A DNA stretch of 64,000 nt from the NCBI RefSeq assembly GCF_027667425.1, contig NZ_JAQEGR010000004.1:170040-234039 (forward strand), given 5' to 3'. The position numbers and the translations under genes are program-made. The notes below the pieces were generated by a model that searched no databases, was not told where the DNA came from, and saw only the letters and a program-made list of their open reading frames with translations. Of the stretch, positions 54,113 through 62,209 are shown in pieces (within the stretch, counting starts at the first letter, position 1; the number at the start of each line of letters is the position of its first letter). This DNA comes from Fusicatenibacter saccharivorans. Lineage in GTDB: Bacteria > Bacillota > Clostridia > Lachnospirales > Lachnospiraceae.

Positions 54113-54256
54113 AAAGATGTTGGGGTCAAAAGCCCCCAACTATGATGCCTACGGATTGTTCCGTGCTTTGCACTCCCACAATCCTCCCAATTATTCGCAG
54201 AGTAGTCTCGGAAACTCAATAAATAATTGATATAATTCAGAGAGTATTCCAGCAAA

Positions 54257-54553
54257 TCAGTAATACAGTGGTTTGCGAGCGGAGGAGATGATGTTTAGAA
54301 GAGCTGCAGTAAAAAAAAGACATGGTAAGCAGCCCTCTTGAATGAGAGCTGAAACAAACGCTATTGGGGAAAGAGTCCGCTTATATGTTGGATAGTTATC
54401 CATGGCAGAATCAAGGCACATATTTGATATGTGCAGGTCGGGCATGTGTTTTTCAAATTCATGGAAAGCTACCAGAAAACTGACAGAATCATGTCTTTTG
54501 GCACTGGTAAACCGCAAAAGGAGTGGAATATCAACGTGTAGTGAATGGCGCAC
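54257..54553 (-). pseudogene. Transposase remnant
   Basis: A minus-strand frame of 98 residues contains HVDIPLLLRFTSAKRHDSVS and NMCLDSAMDNYPTYK. These match the catalytic-core region of a DDE transposase family common in Clostridia (IS1182-like is my best guess). Both ends are missing, the last 40 residues are non-homologous, and no terminal inverted repeats were found. It marks a past insertion between the second and third cassettes. Confidence 0.65.
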
Positions 54554-54719
54554 AATTCACGAGAAATGACAATAGTTTTTTGGAAATTTGCTGAAAAAAT
54601 TTAAAATCCCTCTCTGAAAATGGGAGGAAACGAAAAAAGTAACAAGTACAAAAAGAGCGGAGATTCGGGTTTTATGGAGTTTCCGAGACCGTTCTGAAAT
54701 AGATAAGGAGGAAAAAAAC

Positions 54720-55757
54720 ATGGGTAAGTACAAAGGGCTGTTCTGGCCGGCAATCTTAGGCGTCAAGCATATGCCGAAGGTAAAGGAATCGGAGTTTTAC
54801 AATGTCGCGGGAGGGTTCCGCAGGGCTACGATCAATGACAAGATTGCGTTCTTCCTGCAGCATCCCGTATGGGAGGGCAGGCCGGAGCTTTTTATGAAGA
54901 CCGGGTCGCCAAAGGAAATATATGCCATGTCAGGCATGAGCGTCCATGGTTTGTGCAATCTTATCGGGCAGCCCGCACAGGCGCAGAGCATCGTGGATGG
55001 TTTCAACTATGTCGTGGAGCAGAAAGGGCTGAAAAAGGTGCATTTCATCAGCGGGCTTTATGCGGAGGATGAGGTAAGGCGTGATCCCGACAAGGGAAAG
55101 GTACAGGGGATCCTGTTCCAGGGGGAGCCAGGGAAGCCCGTGGCTGTGCTGATTGCGGGCGGCGGGTTTGACGGCGTAGCCTCTTATTTGGAGAGCATCC
55201 CGGCAGCCATGGAGCTGCACAGGAGGGGATACAGTGCGTTTGTGCTGGTCTACCGTGTGAATGTGGAGCTGCATGAAACCGAACCGCAGGCCAAGGGCGG
55301 GGAGGCATCCAAGGATGTGCTGCCGGCGGTAAGGTATCTGATAGGGCATCAGGCAGAGTACGGCTATACGATGGACGGCTTTGGTATGTTCGGGTTCTCC
55401 GCTGGAGGCCTGATGACGACAGCCTACGCATTTTCTGATTATAAGGACTGCTGCCATAAACATAATCTGCCAAGGCCCGCCGCCATCTTCCCCATCTATG
55501 GCCTGCACTGGGAGCTTAAGGTTCACGAGGAGGACAAGGGGCTTGCTATATTTTCCAGGGTCGGGCGGGATGACCCTACCGGTTTTGCGGCCGTGGAGAA
55601 GATCATCCCGGACATCAGGAAAGCGCTGGGGCAGGAAAATGTCGATATCGTCATGTATGATAAGCTGGGTCATGGCTTTGGCCTGGGGATAGATACTGCG
55701 GCAGAGGGCTGGCTGCGGGATGCAGTCGCATTCTGGGAGGAGCATCGGAAATGTTGA
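54720..55757 (+). CDS. Alpha/beta hydrolase without membrane anchor (copy C)
   Basis: This is a 345-residue paralogue of the hydrolases at 34373 and 52943. It lacks their N-terminal membrane segment and starts directly at the conserved FWPAILGVKHMPKVKESEFY. The catalytic set is complete: AGGGFDG, the serine in GFSAGG, Asp in VGRDDPTGF and His in KLGHGFG. AAGGAGG lies before ATG. The DNA is noticeably richer in G and C than copies A and B, and the protein is the most divergent. It may act in the cytoplasm on imported glycosides while the anchored copies act at the surface. It is followed by a GH3 fragment. Confidence 0.83.
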   Translation: MGKYKGLFWPAILGVKHMPKVKESEFYNVAGGFRRATINDKIAFFLQHPVWEGRPELFMKTGSPKEIYAMSGMSVHGLCNLIGQPAQAQSIVDGFNYVVEQKGLKKVHFISGLYAEDEVRRDPDKGKVQGILFQGEPGKPVAVLIAGGGFDGVASYLESIPAAMELHRRGYSAFVLVYRVNVELHETEPQAKGGEASKDVLPAVRYLIGHQAEYGYTMDGFGMFGFSAGGLMTTAYAFSDYKDCCHKHNLPRPAAIFPIYGLHWELKVHEEDKGLAIFSRVGRDDPTGFAAVEKIIPDIRKALGQENVDIVMYDKLGHGFGLGIDTAAEGWLRDAVAFWEEHRKC

Positions 55758-55839
55758 TTTGCTCTTCACGGATTTCAACTGTTGTTTGTGCCGCGGTGCG
55801 GCATGTCCGAAAGCGTGGGAGAACAGGAGAAATGACAGT

Positions 55840-56154
55840 ATGGGACAGGTAAAAAACAATGATTCTTTTTTGGGCAAGGCTGAAAAATTAAAGCCTGTGC
55901 TGAAGCACAGGATGCTCCGGCCGGTGGGCGTTGTGTCCTTTGAGCGGAAAAAGGCGGACAGCGGGGCGGATTTCTGGAATACGGTGGGAATTGAGCGGTT
56001 GGGGATCCTCTCCGTTATGTTATCGGACGAGCCTCTCGCATATCGTGGGATTGTCATCCCACTTTTAGGCTCATATTGGGGCGGGTCCCAAGGCCTTTCA
56101 TCCACTTATGAGCAAGCTCATGTGGATTTAGACCTTTTGACCTTGGCATCATGA
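55840..56154 (+). pseudogene. Chimeric remnant with a GH3 N-terminal fragment
   Basis: The frame encodes 104 residues behind ACAGGAGA. Residues 1-40 (MGQVKNNDSFLGKAEKL and following) belong to some other protein that I do not recognise. Residues 41-66 (SGADFWNTVGIERLGILSVM) match the GH3 N terminus (SGADFWNTMGIERLGIPSVM). After SDEP the match stops and the frame runs through hairpins (GTGGGA/TCCCAC at 56045-56062, and 56102-56125). It is the last trace of a GH3 gene in the third cassette. Confidence 0.75.
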
Positions 56155-56156
56155 CA

Positions 56157-56474
56157 TTACCTGATTTGGGGCTCCCTTTGCGCCATGCCTGCAGTCAGTC
56201 CGGAAAGAAAAAGTGGCAATGCCTGTTTCAGACTGTTTTCCACTGCATCTACAATCTGTTTCACAAAAAGTTCTTCCCGTTCTCTTGTTTCCAGATAAGG
56301 ATCAGCCCGTGTGCGGTAGTAGCGGTCAAAATAATCTACCAGTGCAAGAGAGATTACCTGACTGTAAGATTTAAAATCCTGCCTGTCCATTGTCTGTAAA
56401 TATTCCCAGGCTCTCCGCTGCTGTTCTTTGTCCAGATTAAAACGCAGGTTTGTGTTGCGGATATTGTTCTGCAT
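56157..56474 (-). CDS. ParR-like partition adaptor (ribbon-helix-helix)
   Basis: This is a 105-residue protein. The N-terminal half (LRFNLDKEQQRRAWEYLQTM ... SYSQVISLALVDYFD) has the ribbon-helix-helix pattern of ParR-type DNA-binding proteins. The C-terminal half is helical and charged and would contact the filament protein. It is encoded four bases after a ParM-like gene, with AAGGAGGGG inside the end of that gene. In type II partition systems ParR binds centromere repeats and links them to ParM filaments. Assignment as ParR rests mainly on position and fold pattern. Confidence 0.68.
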   Translation of the reverse strand: MQNNIRNTNLRFNLDKEQQRRAWEYLQTMDRQDFKSYSQVISLALVDYFDRYYRTRADPYLETREREELFVKQIVDAVENSLKQALPLFLSGLTAGMAQREPQIR

Positions 56475-56477
56475 GGT

Positions 56478-57395
56478 TTATCCCCTCCTTTTCAGGCTCA
56501 TATAAGCAAGAGATTCGTAACCTTTAGCGGTGGCGCAGATGTCATCAATGATGGTGACTCGTGATTTGTCATACGTTCCGAAGTTACGGAACAGGCATCC
56601 ACCGCCGCCAACCACATACAGGCGCATCAGGTCAGGATTGTATTCATATTTGCGGAGCGTGGAAAAAAGTTCTGCCACATACTGTCTGGCAATAGAACTG
56701 ATACAATCCAGATATGGTGCTGAAATGTCAGCTGTTCCAAACCGCAGAATCTGTTCTACTGTGGATTCTTCAATTTTCACTCCGAATTTGTCCAGAACAG
56801 CGTTCTTTGCAGCAATCATGCATTGGTTTACACCAAGTTTTTCTGTCCAGCATCGGCTCTCCTGCGCTTTCTTATTGTTGATATACAGAATGTTCATGGT
56901 TCCGTTTCCGATATCTGCAAGGAGATTGGTTCCCTTGAAATCTCCAAGTTGGTTTACGATAGCCGGATACCCCTGTGGGTAAAGGCTGCATCCCACAAAG
57001 TGGAGATGATACTCTTTGCTGTTAAAAAGGTAACGGACTTCTGGATTCTGGAGCAGATAGGAACGAAAAGCTTCTCTTTGAGTTCAGATCCATGTCAGAG
57101 GGAGTCCGGCAGCCAGATGAACATCTGCTTCACGGATGGAAAAGACATTCAGTTCCCTTGCAATAGCCATTAGCGTCAGAAGATAATATTCTTCGTCCAT
57201 AGCTTTATCCGGGATAAATTCTTTGTGTCCTTCGCCAATCCGGTAGTAAATGCCGTTATATTCCAGAATATTCCCGGTGAAGATTGGTTCGGTTTCATAG
57301 GCTTTGATGCCGGTTGGTGTGACGATGTTTGCTGTTTTCATATTGCCGTAGCCATGATCTACAGCAATGATTTTTGTGTTTCTGAGTTCTCGCAT
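56478..57395 (-). pseudogene. ParM/StbA-like actin ATPase with one in-frame stop
   Basis: A single reading frame of 305 codons from ATG 57395 (CGGAGGT upstream) is interrupted only by TGA at 57084-57086. Before it are actin phosphate-1 features (IIAVDHGYGNMKTANIV) and ALARELNVF-like helices ending AAGLPLTWI. After it the frame continues TQREAFRSYLLQNPEVRYLF, then phosphate-2 (LLADIGNGTMNILYI) and the adenosine motif (LYVVGGGGCLF). The stop stands where related proteins have Gly or similar, so a GGA-to-TGA change is likely. The protein would polymerise to segregate a low-copy replicon. A GTG at 56996 could start a C-terminal piece. Confidence 0.82.
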
Positions 57396-57403
57396 AAAAA
57401 ATA

Positions 57404-57487
57404 CCTCCGTTTTCGTATTGATTGATTCAGCAGGTCGTACCGGTGTGGTACTGCTCTGCTGTGAGATAAGCATACGAAGATCGGAGG
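57404..57487 (-). promoter_or_regulatory. Leader hairpin covering the parM ribosome binding site
   Basis: On the minus strand CCTCCG and ATTCGTAT-like bases at the leader start (57472-57487) are complementary to ATACGAAAACGGAGG just before parM (57404-57418), which contains the Shine-Dalgarno CGGAGG. A second CAGCAG/CTGCTG hairpin lies inside. The fold would block ribosome entry. Confidence 0.55.
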
Positions 57488-57563
57488 AAAAAGGCATTGA
57501 GGGGAAATTGAGCAGGAATTGAGAAAAAAGATATATTGTGCTTACGTTCTTCATGTACTCTTG

Positions 57564-57593
57564 TTGTGATTTCATTGTTTTTTATCGTATAAT
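57564..57593 (+). promoter_or_regulatory. Promoter of the two-component/ABC operon
   Basis: TTGTGA (57564-57569) and TATAAT (57588-57593) are 18 bases apart. The response regulator starts 23 bases after the -10, leaving a very short leader. Confidence 0.7.
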
Positions 57594-57615
57594 ATGGATA
57601 CTGGAGGTGGTTTGG

Positions 57616-58290
57616 ATGAAATACAAGATTTTAGTTGTCGATGATGATAAAGAATTGGTGAAAATGCTTTGTAGTTATTTTAATATGAAACAATATGAAA
57701 CCATTACGGCTACAGATGGAATGGAAGCATTAAATAAAATAAAAATGAAACCGGATATTATTTTGTTGGATATCAATATGCCACGCATGGATGGGATTGA
57801 AGTATGTCGTCTGATACGCAGTAAAGTGTTATGTCCAATTTTATTTCTAACAGCAAGAGTTGACGAAGATGATAAAATTAATGGGTTGCTTTCAGGTGGG
57901 GATGATTATATTACGAAACCATTTAGTCTTCGGGAGTTGGAAGCGAGGATTGTTACAAACATAAAGAGAGAAGAAAGGCATCAACAAAAAACGGAATACC
58001 GTTTCATGGATGAAATGCTGATTGATTATTCTGAAAAAATAGTAGCTATAGCTGGACACAGGATGGAGTTCACAAAAATTGAATATCAGATTATTGAATT
58101 CTTATCCATGCATCCAGGGCAGGTGTTTGATAAAGAACGTATATATGCACAAGTCTGTGGATATGATGCGGAAGGGGACAGTAGAACGATAACGGAATTA
58201 GTACGGCGTATAAGGAAAAAAATAGCGGATTATTCAGAAAAAGAATACATAGAAACTGTATGGGGGATTGGATACCGATGGAAAAAATAA
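57616..58290 (+). CDS. OmpR-family response regulator of the ABC operon
   Basis: This is a 224-residue regulator. ATG 57616 has GGAGGTGG five bases upstream; longer frames reach into the promoter. The receiver domain has DDD at 10-12, phosphoacceptor Asp52 in IILLDINMPRMDG and the Lys in YITKPFS. The winged-helix domain follows (RTITELVRRIRKKI) and ends ETVWGIGYRWKK. It overlaps the kinase start by 13 bases. Such pairs next to ABC genes generally switch on the transporter in response to antimicrobial peptides; the actual inducer is unknown. Confidence 0.93.
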   Translation: MKYKILVVDDDKELVKMLCSYFNMKQYETITATDGMEALNKIKMKPDIILLDINMPRMDGIEVCRLIRSKVLCPILFLTARVDEDDKINGLLSGGDDYITKPFSLRELEARIVTNIKREERHQQKTEYRFMDEMLIDYSEKIVAIAGHRMEFTKIEYQIIEFLSMHPGQVFDKERIYAQVCGYDAEGDSRTITELVRRIRKKIADYSEKEYIETVWGIGYRWKK

Positions 58291-59456
58291 GAAACTTGTC
58301 ACTGAAAAAAACAATTCTGCTTTATTTTGTGATCAGCTTAACGGCAGCATTTCTGTTATCTGGATTTACAGTTCATTTTGCAAGAAATATGCAGAATAAA
58401 ATATGGGAAAAATATATTGAGTATGCAGATTATACGGACGTGTTTCAGCAATATGGAAAGAAATACGAGATTGAGATATCAAGACCTAATCAATCACAGA
58501 TGAATCGTTTGGACCATCATCTTTCGGAAATGTGTGACTTTATGGAAACATATTCGGTACTGATTTTTTCGATTGTTGGGAGTGTTGTTGCGGTATTCTT
58601 TTTTTATAAAAATAAGTTAAAGACACCTCTACAGGAACTAAAAGATGCCTCACAAATGATTGCAGATAATGAACTGGATTTTCATGTGTCCTATGAAAAT
58701 AAAGATGAGATGGGAACTTTGTGTAAAGAATTTGAAATGATGCGAAGTGATTTATCAGATAACAACAGAAAGATGTGGCGAATGATTGATGACGAGAAGG
58801 CTTTGCGGAATGCAATTGCACATGATATACGTTCTCCACTTTCCATATTGCGTGGGTATCAGGAAATGCTCTTAGAGTTTGTTTCTGCTGAGAGTATAAA
58901 AACAGAGGATGTTATTGATATCTTACAAACAGGCATGTATCAGATTGACCGTATAGAGCATTTCACGGAAAACATGAGAAAAATGTCCCATTTAGAACAG
59001 AGGGAACTGCAATGCTCAGAGATAGAATTATCGGAACTGGCAAAAAAGATTGAGGCAGAAGCTGCCATGCTGTCCAAGAAGGAAAGTAAATTATGTAAGG
59101 TAGAAAGAGTGCAGGAACAAAACATTGTGAAAGTGGATGAGGAACTTGTCATGGAAGTGACAGACAACTTACTGGAAAATGCGGTTCGATATGCACAAAA
59201 AAGTATTGCTTTGCAGATAAAGAAAAAGGATGGTTTTCTTATAATTTCTGTTGAAGATGATGGAATAGGATTTGTGGATACTGAGGAAAAAGTAACAGAA
59301 CCATTTTATCATAAGAATCCACAAGATGATTTAAAGCATTTTGGCCTTGGTATGTATATTTCTCGTATTTTCTGTGAAAAGCATGGAGGAAATTTGAAAA
59401 TATATAATGCCAGACAAGGCGGTGCTCATGTAGAAGCTCTTTTCAAAGCTGAATAA
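58278..59456 (+). CDS. Sensor histidine kinase with a short extracellular loop
   Basis: This is a 392-residue kinase. Two membrane segments (ILLYFVISLTAAFLLSGFTV and VLIFSIVGSVVAVFFFY) enclose about 65 residues. HAMP, the phosphoacceptor AIAHDIRSPLSILRGYQEM, NLLENAVRYA, EDDGIGF and FGLGMYIS follow. ATG 58278 overlaps the end of the regulator gene by 13 bases. The small sensor loop and linked ABC genes suggest that it reads the transporter or membrane state rather than a soluble ligand (inference). A terminator follows. Confidence 0.92.
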   Translation: MEKIRNLSLKKTILLYFVISLTAAFLLSGFTVHFARNMQNKIWEKYIEYADYTDVFQQYGKKYEIEISRPNQSQMNRLDHHLSEMCDFMETYSVLIFSIVGSVVAVFFFYKNKLKTPLQELKDASQMIADNELDFHVSYENKDEMGTLCKEFEMMRSDLSDNNRKMWRMIDDEKALRNAIAHDIRSPLSILRGYQEMLLEFVSAESIKTEDVIDILQTGMYQIDRIEHFTENMRKMSHLEQRELQCSEIELSELAKKIEAEAAMLSKKESKLCKVERVQEQNIVKVDEELVMEVTDNLLENAVRYAQKSIALQIKKKDGFLIISVEDDGIGFVDTEEKVTEPFYHKNPQDDLKHFGLGMYISRIFCEKHGGNLKIYNARQGGAHVEALFKAE

Positions 59457-59468
59457 AAATACTTTATA

Positions 59469-59506
59469 AGGCTGAAATCACAAATAAAGTGGTTTTAGTC
59501 TTTTTT
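59469..59506 (+). terminator. Terminator between the kinase and ABC genes
   Basis: AGGCTGAAATCAC pairs along 13 positions (three G-T) with GTGGTTTTAGTCT, followed by six T in total. It would leave the ABC genes dependent on readthrough or on a promoter within 59507-59572. Confidence 0.75.
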
Positions 59507-59572
59507 GTTGTGAATTTATTGAGAATTGATTTGTATGATGTTGTTAAAGAAATAAAGAAAGGAAGAGATACA

Positions 59573-60643
59573 ATGAAAACAATCATAAAAAGAAGTATAC
59601 TTGATTATTTAAAGAACCCTGTTTTGTGGATTGGCTTGATTATTATAGTTGCCAGTATGTATCAATGTCTGTCACCGTATTTGCAAATTCATTATATCAA
59701 ACAGAATGAACAGGTCACACAAAATGATGTAGAATTGGAAGATGCCGATGTCATGGATGGGTACATTCCCACATCTGATGATAAAGAAAGAAGAAGGGAG
59801 TGGGAAGATACGATCAAAGAGACGTTAATGGACACCTCCCAAAATGGTTTTGGATTTAGCAGGCAGGAAGCGGATCATGTAATGAAAGAAATTCAGAATA
59901 TGGATGTAAAGACTGCTTCTGAGTTTTTGGAATCCCAATATGGCTATTATAATGCAATATATGCTTATGAGGACCTTGAAATTCATAAGGGGACAGCAGA
60001 AGAAATCAATCATTATATCGAGCGGAAATTATCCGAACATTCTTTTTCCTGGTACTTTGCCAAAAAGTTCACGGATTTTGCAGGATTGCATATGGCCTTT
60101 TTTGCAACAGTCTTGCTATCATTTTTATTTATTCAGGATACACGAAAAAGTACCTATGAATTATTACATACAAAGCCTGTTACGGCAATCCAATATATAT
60201 GTGGGAAAGTAATAAGCGGATTCATTAGTATGCTGGGAGTATTAGTGATTTTGAATGTTATATTCTTTATGCTGTGTTTGAAAACGTCTTTAGAATCGGG
60301 ATTTCCGGTAACACCAATTGATTTTTGCGTGAATTCTCTGATCTATATTGTGCCGAATCTTTTGATGATATGTTGTGTCTATACAATTACAGCATTAATA
60401 TTTAAAAATCCGCTTCCGGCAGCACCAGTTTTGTTTTTACACATTATATATTCAAATATGCTGACCGAGAAGAATGATATTTATTATATGAGACCGTTCT
60501 CTATTATGGTGCGATTTCCTGGCAGGTTTTTTGAAACACATGCAGCCAAAATGTCAAATATAAATCAGATTATGCTTGTGATCGCATCTGTTATATTAGT
60601 ATGTATTTCTGTTACAATCTGGAAAAGGAGGAGGGTTCATTGA
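59573..60643 (+). CDS. ABC exporter permease, first subunit
   Basis: This is a 356-residue membrane protein from ATG 59573 (AAAGGAAGAG upstream). One membrane segment near the N terminus (PVLWIGLIIIVASMYQ) is followed by an extracellular stretch of about 150 residues and then five or so segments (FFATVLLSFLFIQDTRKS, GFISMLGVLVILNVIFFML and others). The layout fits ABC-2-type export permeases. It is one of two unlike permeases encoded with a single ATPase. The substrate may be a peptide antibiotic or lipid; the sequence does not decide. Confidence 0.78.
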   Translation: MKTIIKRSILDYLKNPVLWIGLIIIVASMYQCLSPYLQIHYIKQNEQVTQNDVELEDADVMDGYIPTSDDKERRREWEDTIKETLMDTSQNGFGFSRQEADHVMKEIQNMDVKTASEFLESQYGYYNAIYAYEDLEIHKGTAEEINHYIERKLSEHSFSWYFAKKFTDFAGLHMAFFATVLLSFLFIQDTRKSTYELLHTKPVTAIQYICGKVISGFISMLGVLVILNVIFFMLCLKTSLESGFPVTPIDFCVNSLIYIVPNLLMICCVYTITALIFKNPLPAAPVLFLHIIYSNMLTEKNDIYYMRPFSIMVRFPGRFFETHAAKMSNINQIMLVIASVILVCISVTIWKRRRVH

Positions 60644-61296
60644 AAACGGAACTCAAAAACTGCCTGTCGTTATATAAGATTTTTTATTCATGTGCCTTTA
60701 TACTGATATTGTGTGTTATTCATCCGATTATATACTATGAAGAAATCGGTTCAGCAATTCAGTCTCCAATAGCATTTTTAACAATTATTTTTTGTAGTGA
60801 CACATATTTGATGGAAGTAAAAAGTAAGCGTGCCGATGTATTTCATTTGTATGATCAAAAAAAGCAGTTAAAAGTAATATCACAGAGAGTGTGCGTTCAA
60901 ATATTATATTTATTAATACTTTCCTGTGTTGGATATGTTTTATTTTTCTGGCAAAAACCGGGCAGTGTAAACGAAGGCATTTCAGGTATTCAGATATTTC
61001 TTTTATATTTCATTGCAATGTTTGGAACTATCTGGCTTTGGAGTATATGCTCTGTGATTTTGTGTACATTGCTTGGAAATATGTGGGCAGGTATAGGATG
61101 TTTATTTGGAATTGTCATTGGACTTATATCAAAAGCGGGAAGTTCATTTTTCGGAAATCTGGGATTGTTTTCTTTCAGCTTTTGTGAACCTACTCAATTA
61201 ATGTCCGAGAGTTGGATTTATGGAACGCTTGTGTCTTTTATAACGGGGCTGTTTTTATTTGCAGTATTACCAATGGCTTTAAAGAAAAGAGGATAG
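60640..61296 (+). CDS. ABC exporter permease, second subunit (TTG start)
   Basis: This is a 218-residue membrane protein with about six membrane segments (FYSCAFILILCVIHPIIYY, VCVQILYLLILSCVGYVLFF and later ones). The start is TTG 60640, five bases after the strong site AGGAGGAGGG, overlapping the preceding stop as TTGA. ATG 60601 is in frame but lies inside the upstream gene and has no site. Tight coupling and size suggest it pairs with the preceding permease. Confidence 0.75.
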   Translation: MKTELKNCLSLYKIFYSCAFILILCVIHPIIYYEEIGSAIQSPIAFLTIIFCSDTYLMEVKSKRADVFHLYDQKKQLKVISQRVCVQILYLLILSCVGYVLFFWQKPGSVNEGISGIQIFLLYFIAMFGTIWLWSICSVILCTLLGNMWAGIGCLFGIVIGLISKAGSSFFGNLGLFSFSFCEPTQLMSESWIYGTLVSFITGLFLFAVLPMALKKRG

Positions 61297-61299
61297 ATT

Positions 61300-62172
61300 A
61301 TGAGTATTAGAATAAATGATTTAACAGTTAGATTTAAAAATGGTGTAGTTGCAGTAAATAAGGCATCTCTTGAAATACCCAAGGGAATTTACGGACTTTT
61401 GGGAGAGAATGGTGCGGGAAAAACCACGCTGATGAGGGTTCTTACAACCGTTTTAAAACAAACGGAAGGAGTGGTTTCGATTGATGGAATTCTGTATAAC
61501 GAGGGAAATTATGAAAAAATACAGAAAAAGATTGGTTATCTTCCACAGGAAATCGACTTATATCCGAATCTTACGGTGAAAGAATGCCTTGTATATATGG
61601 GGGGACTGTCAGGAGTATCCAGAAATGACCTCGAACAAAGAATTACCTATTATCTGGAAAAGACTTCTCTTACAGAGCATCAGAATAAAAAAATGCGGCA
61701 ATTATCTGGTGGTATGAAGAGACGTGTCGGACTCATACAGGCACTTCTTAATAATCCGGATTTTTTGATTATTGATGAACCTACCACCGGGTTAGATCCG
61801 GAAGAAAGGATTAGGATCCGCAATCTTCTGGTTGATTTTTCAAAGGATAGAACTGTGCTGTTTTCCACTCATGTAGTAGAAGATTTAGCAGCAACCTGTA
61901 CACAGCTTGCCATTATGAAAAAAGGAAGTTTTTTATATTCCGGAAGCGTGAGTGGATTGCTGGAAAATGCAAAGGGCTGTGTTTGGAATTGTACGGTACA
62001 AAATGCAGAAGAAGCCCGTTTGTTAGAAGCCAATTATTCTATATCATCTAAGCAGTATGTAGAAAATGGAATTCATATGAAAGTATTAAGCAAAGGAAAG
62101 CCAAATGAGAATTGTGTCCTGAATAATGATATCACTTTGGAAGATGCATATATTTATTTGACGAATAGTTGA
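61300..62172 (+). CDS. ABC transporter ATP-binding protein
   Basis: This is a 290-residue ATPase of the exporter. Walker A is GENGAGKTT (about 35-43), the Q loop is in GYLPQEIDLYP, the signature is LSGGMKRR, Walker B is LIIDEPTTGLD, and the switch His is in LFSTHVVED. A C-terminal extension of about 75 residues follows the core, as in export ATPases of the bacitracin/lantibiotic type. AGAGGAT precedes ATG, three bases after the preceding stop. With two permeases and a two-component pair it completes a likely peptide detoxification unit. Confidence 0.92.
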   Translation: MSIRINDLTVRFKNGVVAVNKASLEIPKGIYGLLGENGAGKTTLMRVLTTVLKQTEGVVSIDGILYNEGNYEKIQKKIGYLPQEIDLYPNLTVKECLVYMGGLSGVSRNDLEQRITYYLEKTSLTEHQNKKMRQLSGGMKRRVGLIQALLNNPDFLIIDEPTTGLDPEERIRIRNLLVDFSKDRTVLFSTHVVEDLAATCTQLAIMKKGSFLYSGSVSGLLENAKGCVWNCTVQNAEEARLLEANYSISSKQYVENGIHMKVLSKGKPNENCVLNNDITLEDAYIYLTNS

Positions 62173-62177
62173 ATATA

Positions 62178-62200
62178 ACGGCGGGCAAGTTGCCCGCCGT
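62178..62200. terminator. Hairpin between convergent ABC and STAND genes
   Basis: ACGGCGGGC and GCCCGCCGT pair perfectly around AAGTT. There is no T run directly after it on either strand, but its position between two convergent stops makes a shared terminator likely. Confidence 0.6.
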
Positions 62201-62209
62201 AAAGTATGC

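Larger units (their letters stand above)
54038..54719. other. Gap between hydrolase copies B and C
   Basis: These 682 bases hold the terminator of cassette B, a repeat-like stretch with TTGCACTCCCACAATCCTCC near 54170, a transposase remnant on the minus strand and the ribosome site of copy C. No intact gene is seen. Confidence 0.6.

Noticed and set aside
54930..56105. A 391-codon open frame on the minus strand opposite hydrolase copy C
   Set aside because: The plus strand carries an intact alpha/beta hydrolase with its catalytic residues; the antisense product is a compositional shadow.
56478..56996. The C-terminal ParM piece as a separate gene starting at GTG 56996
   Set aside because: The frame continues upstream without shift through residues of the same fold up to the TGA, so one interrupted gene is simpler; separate translation is noted as an alternative.
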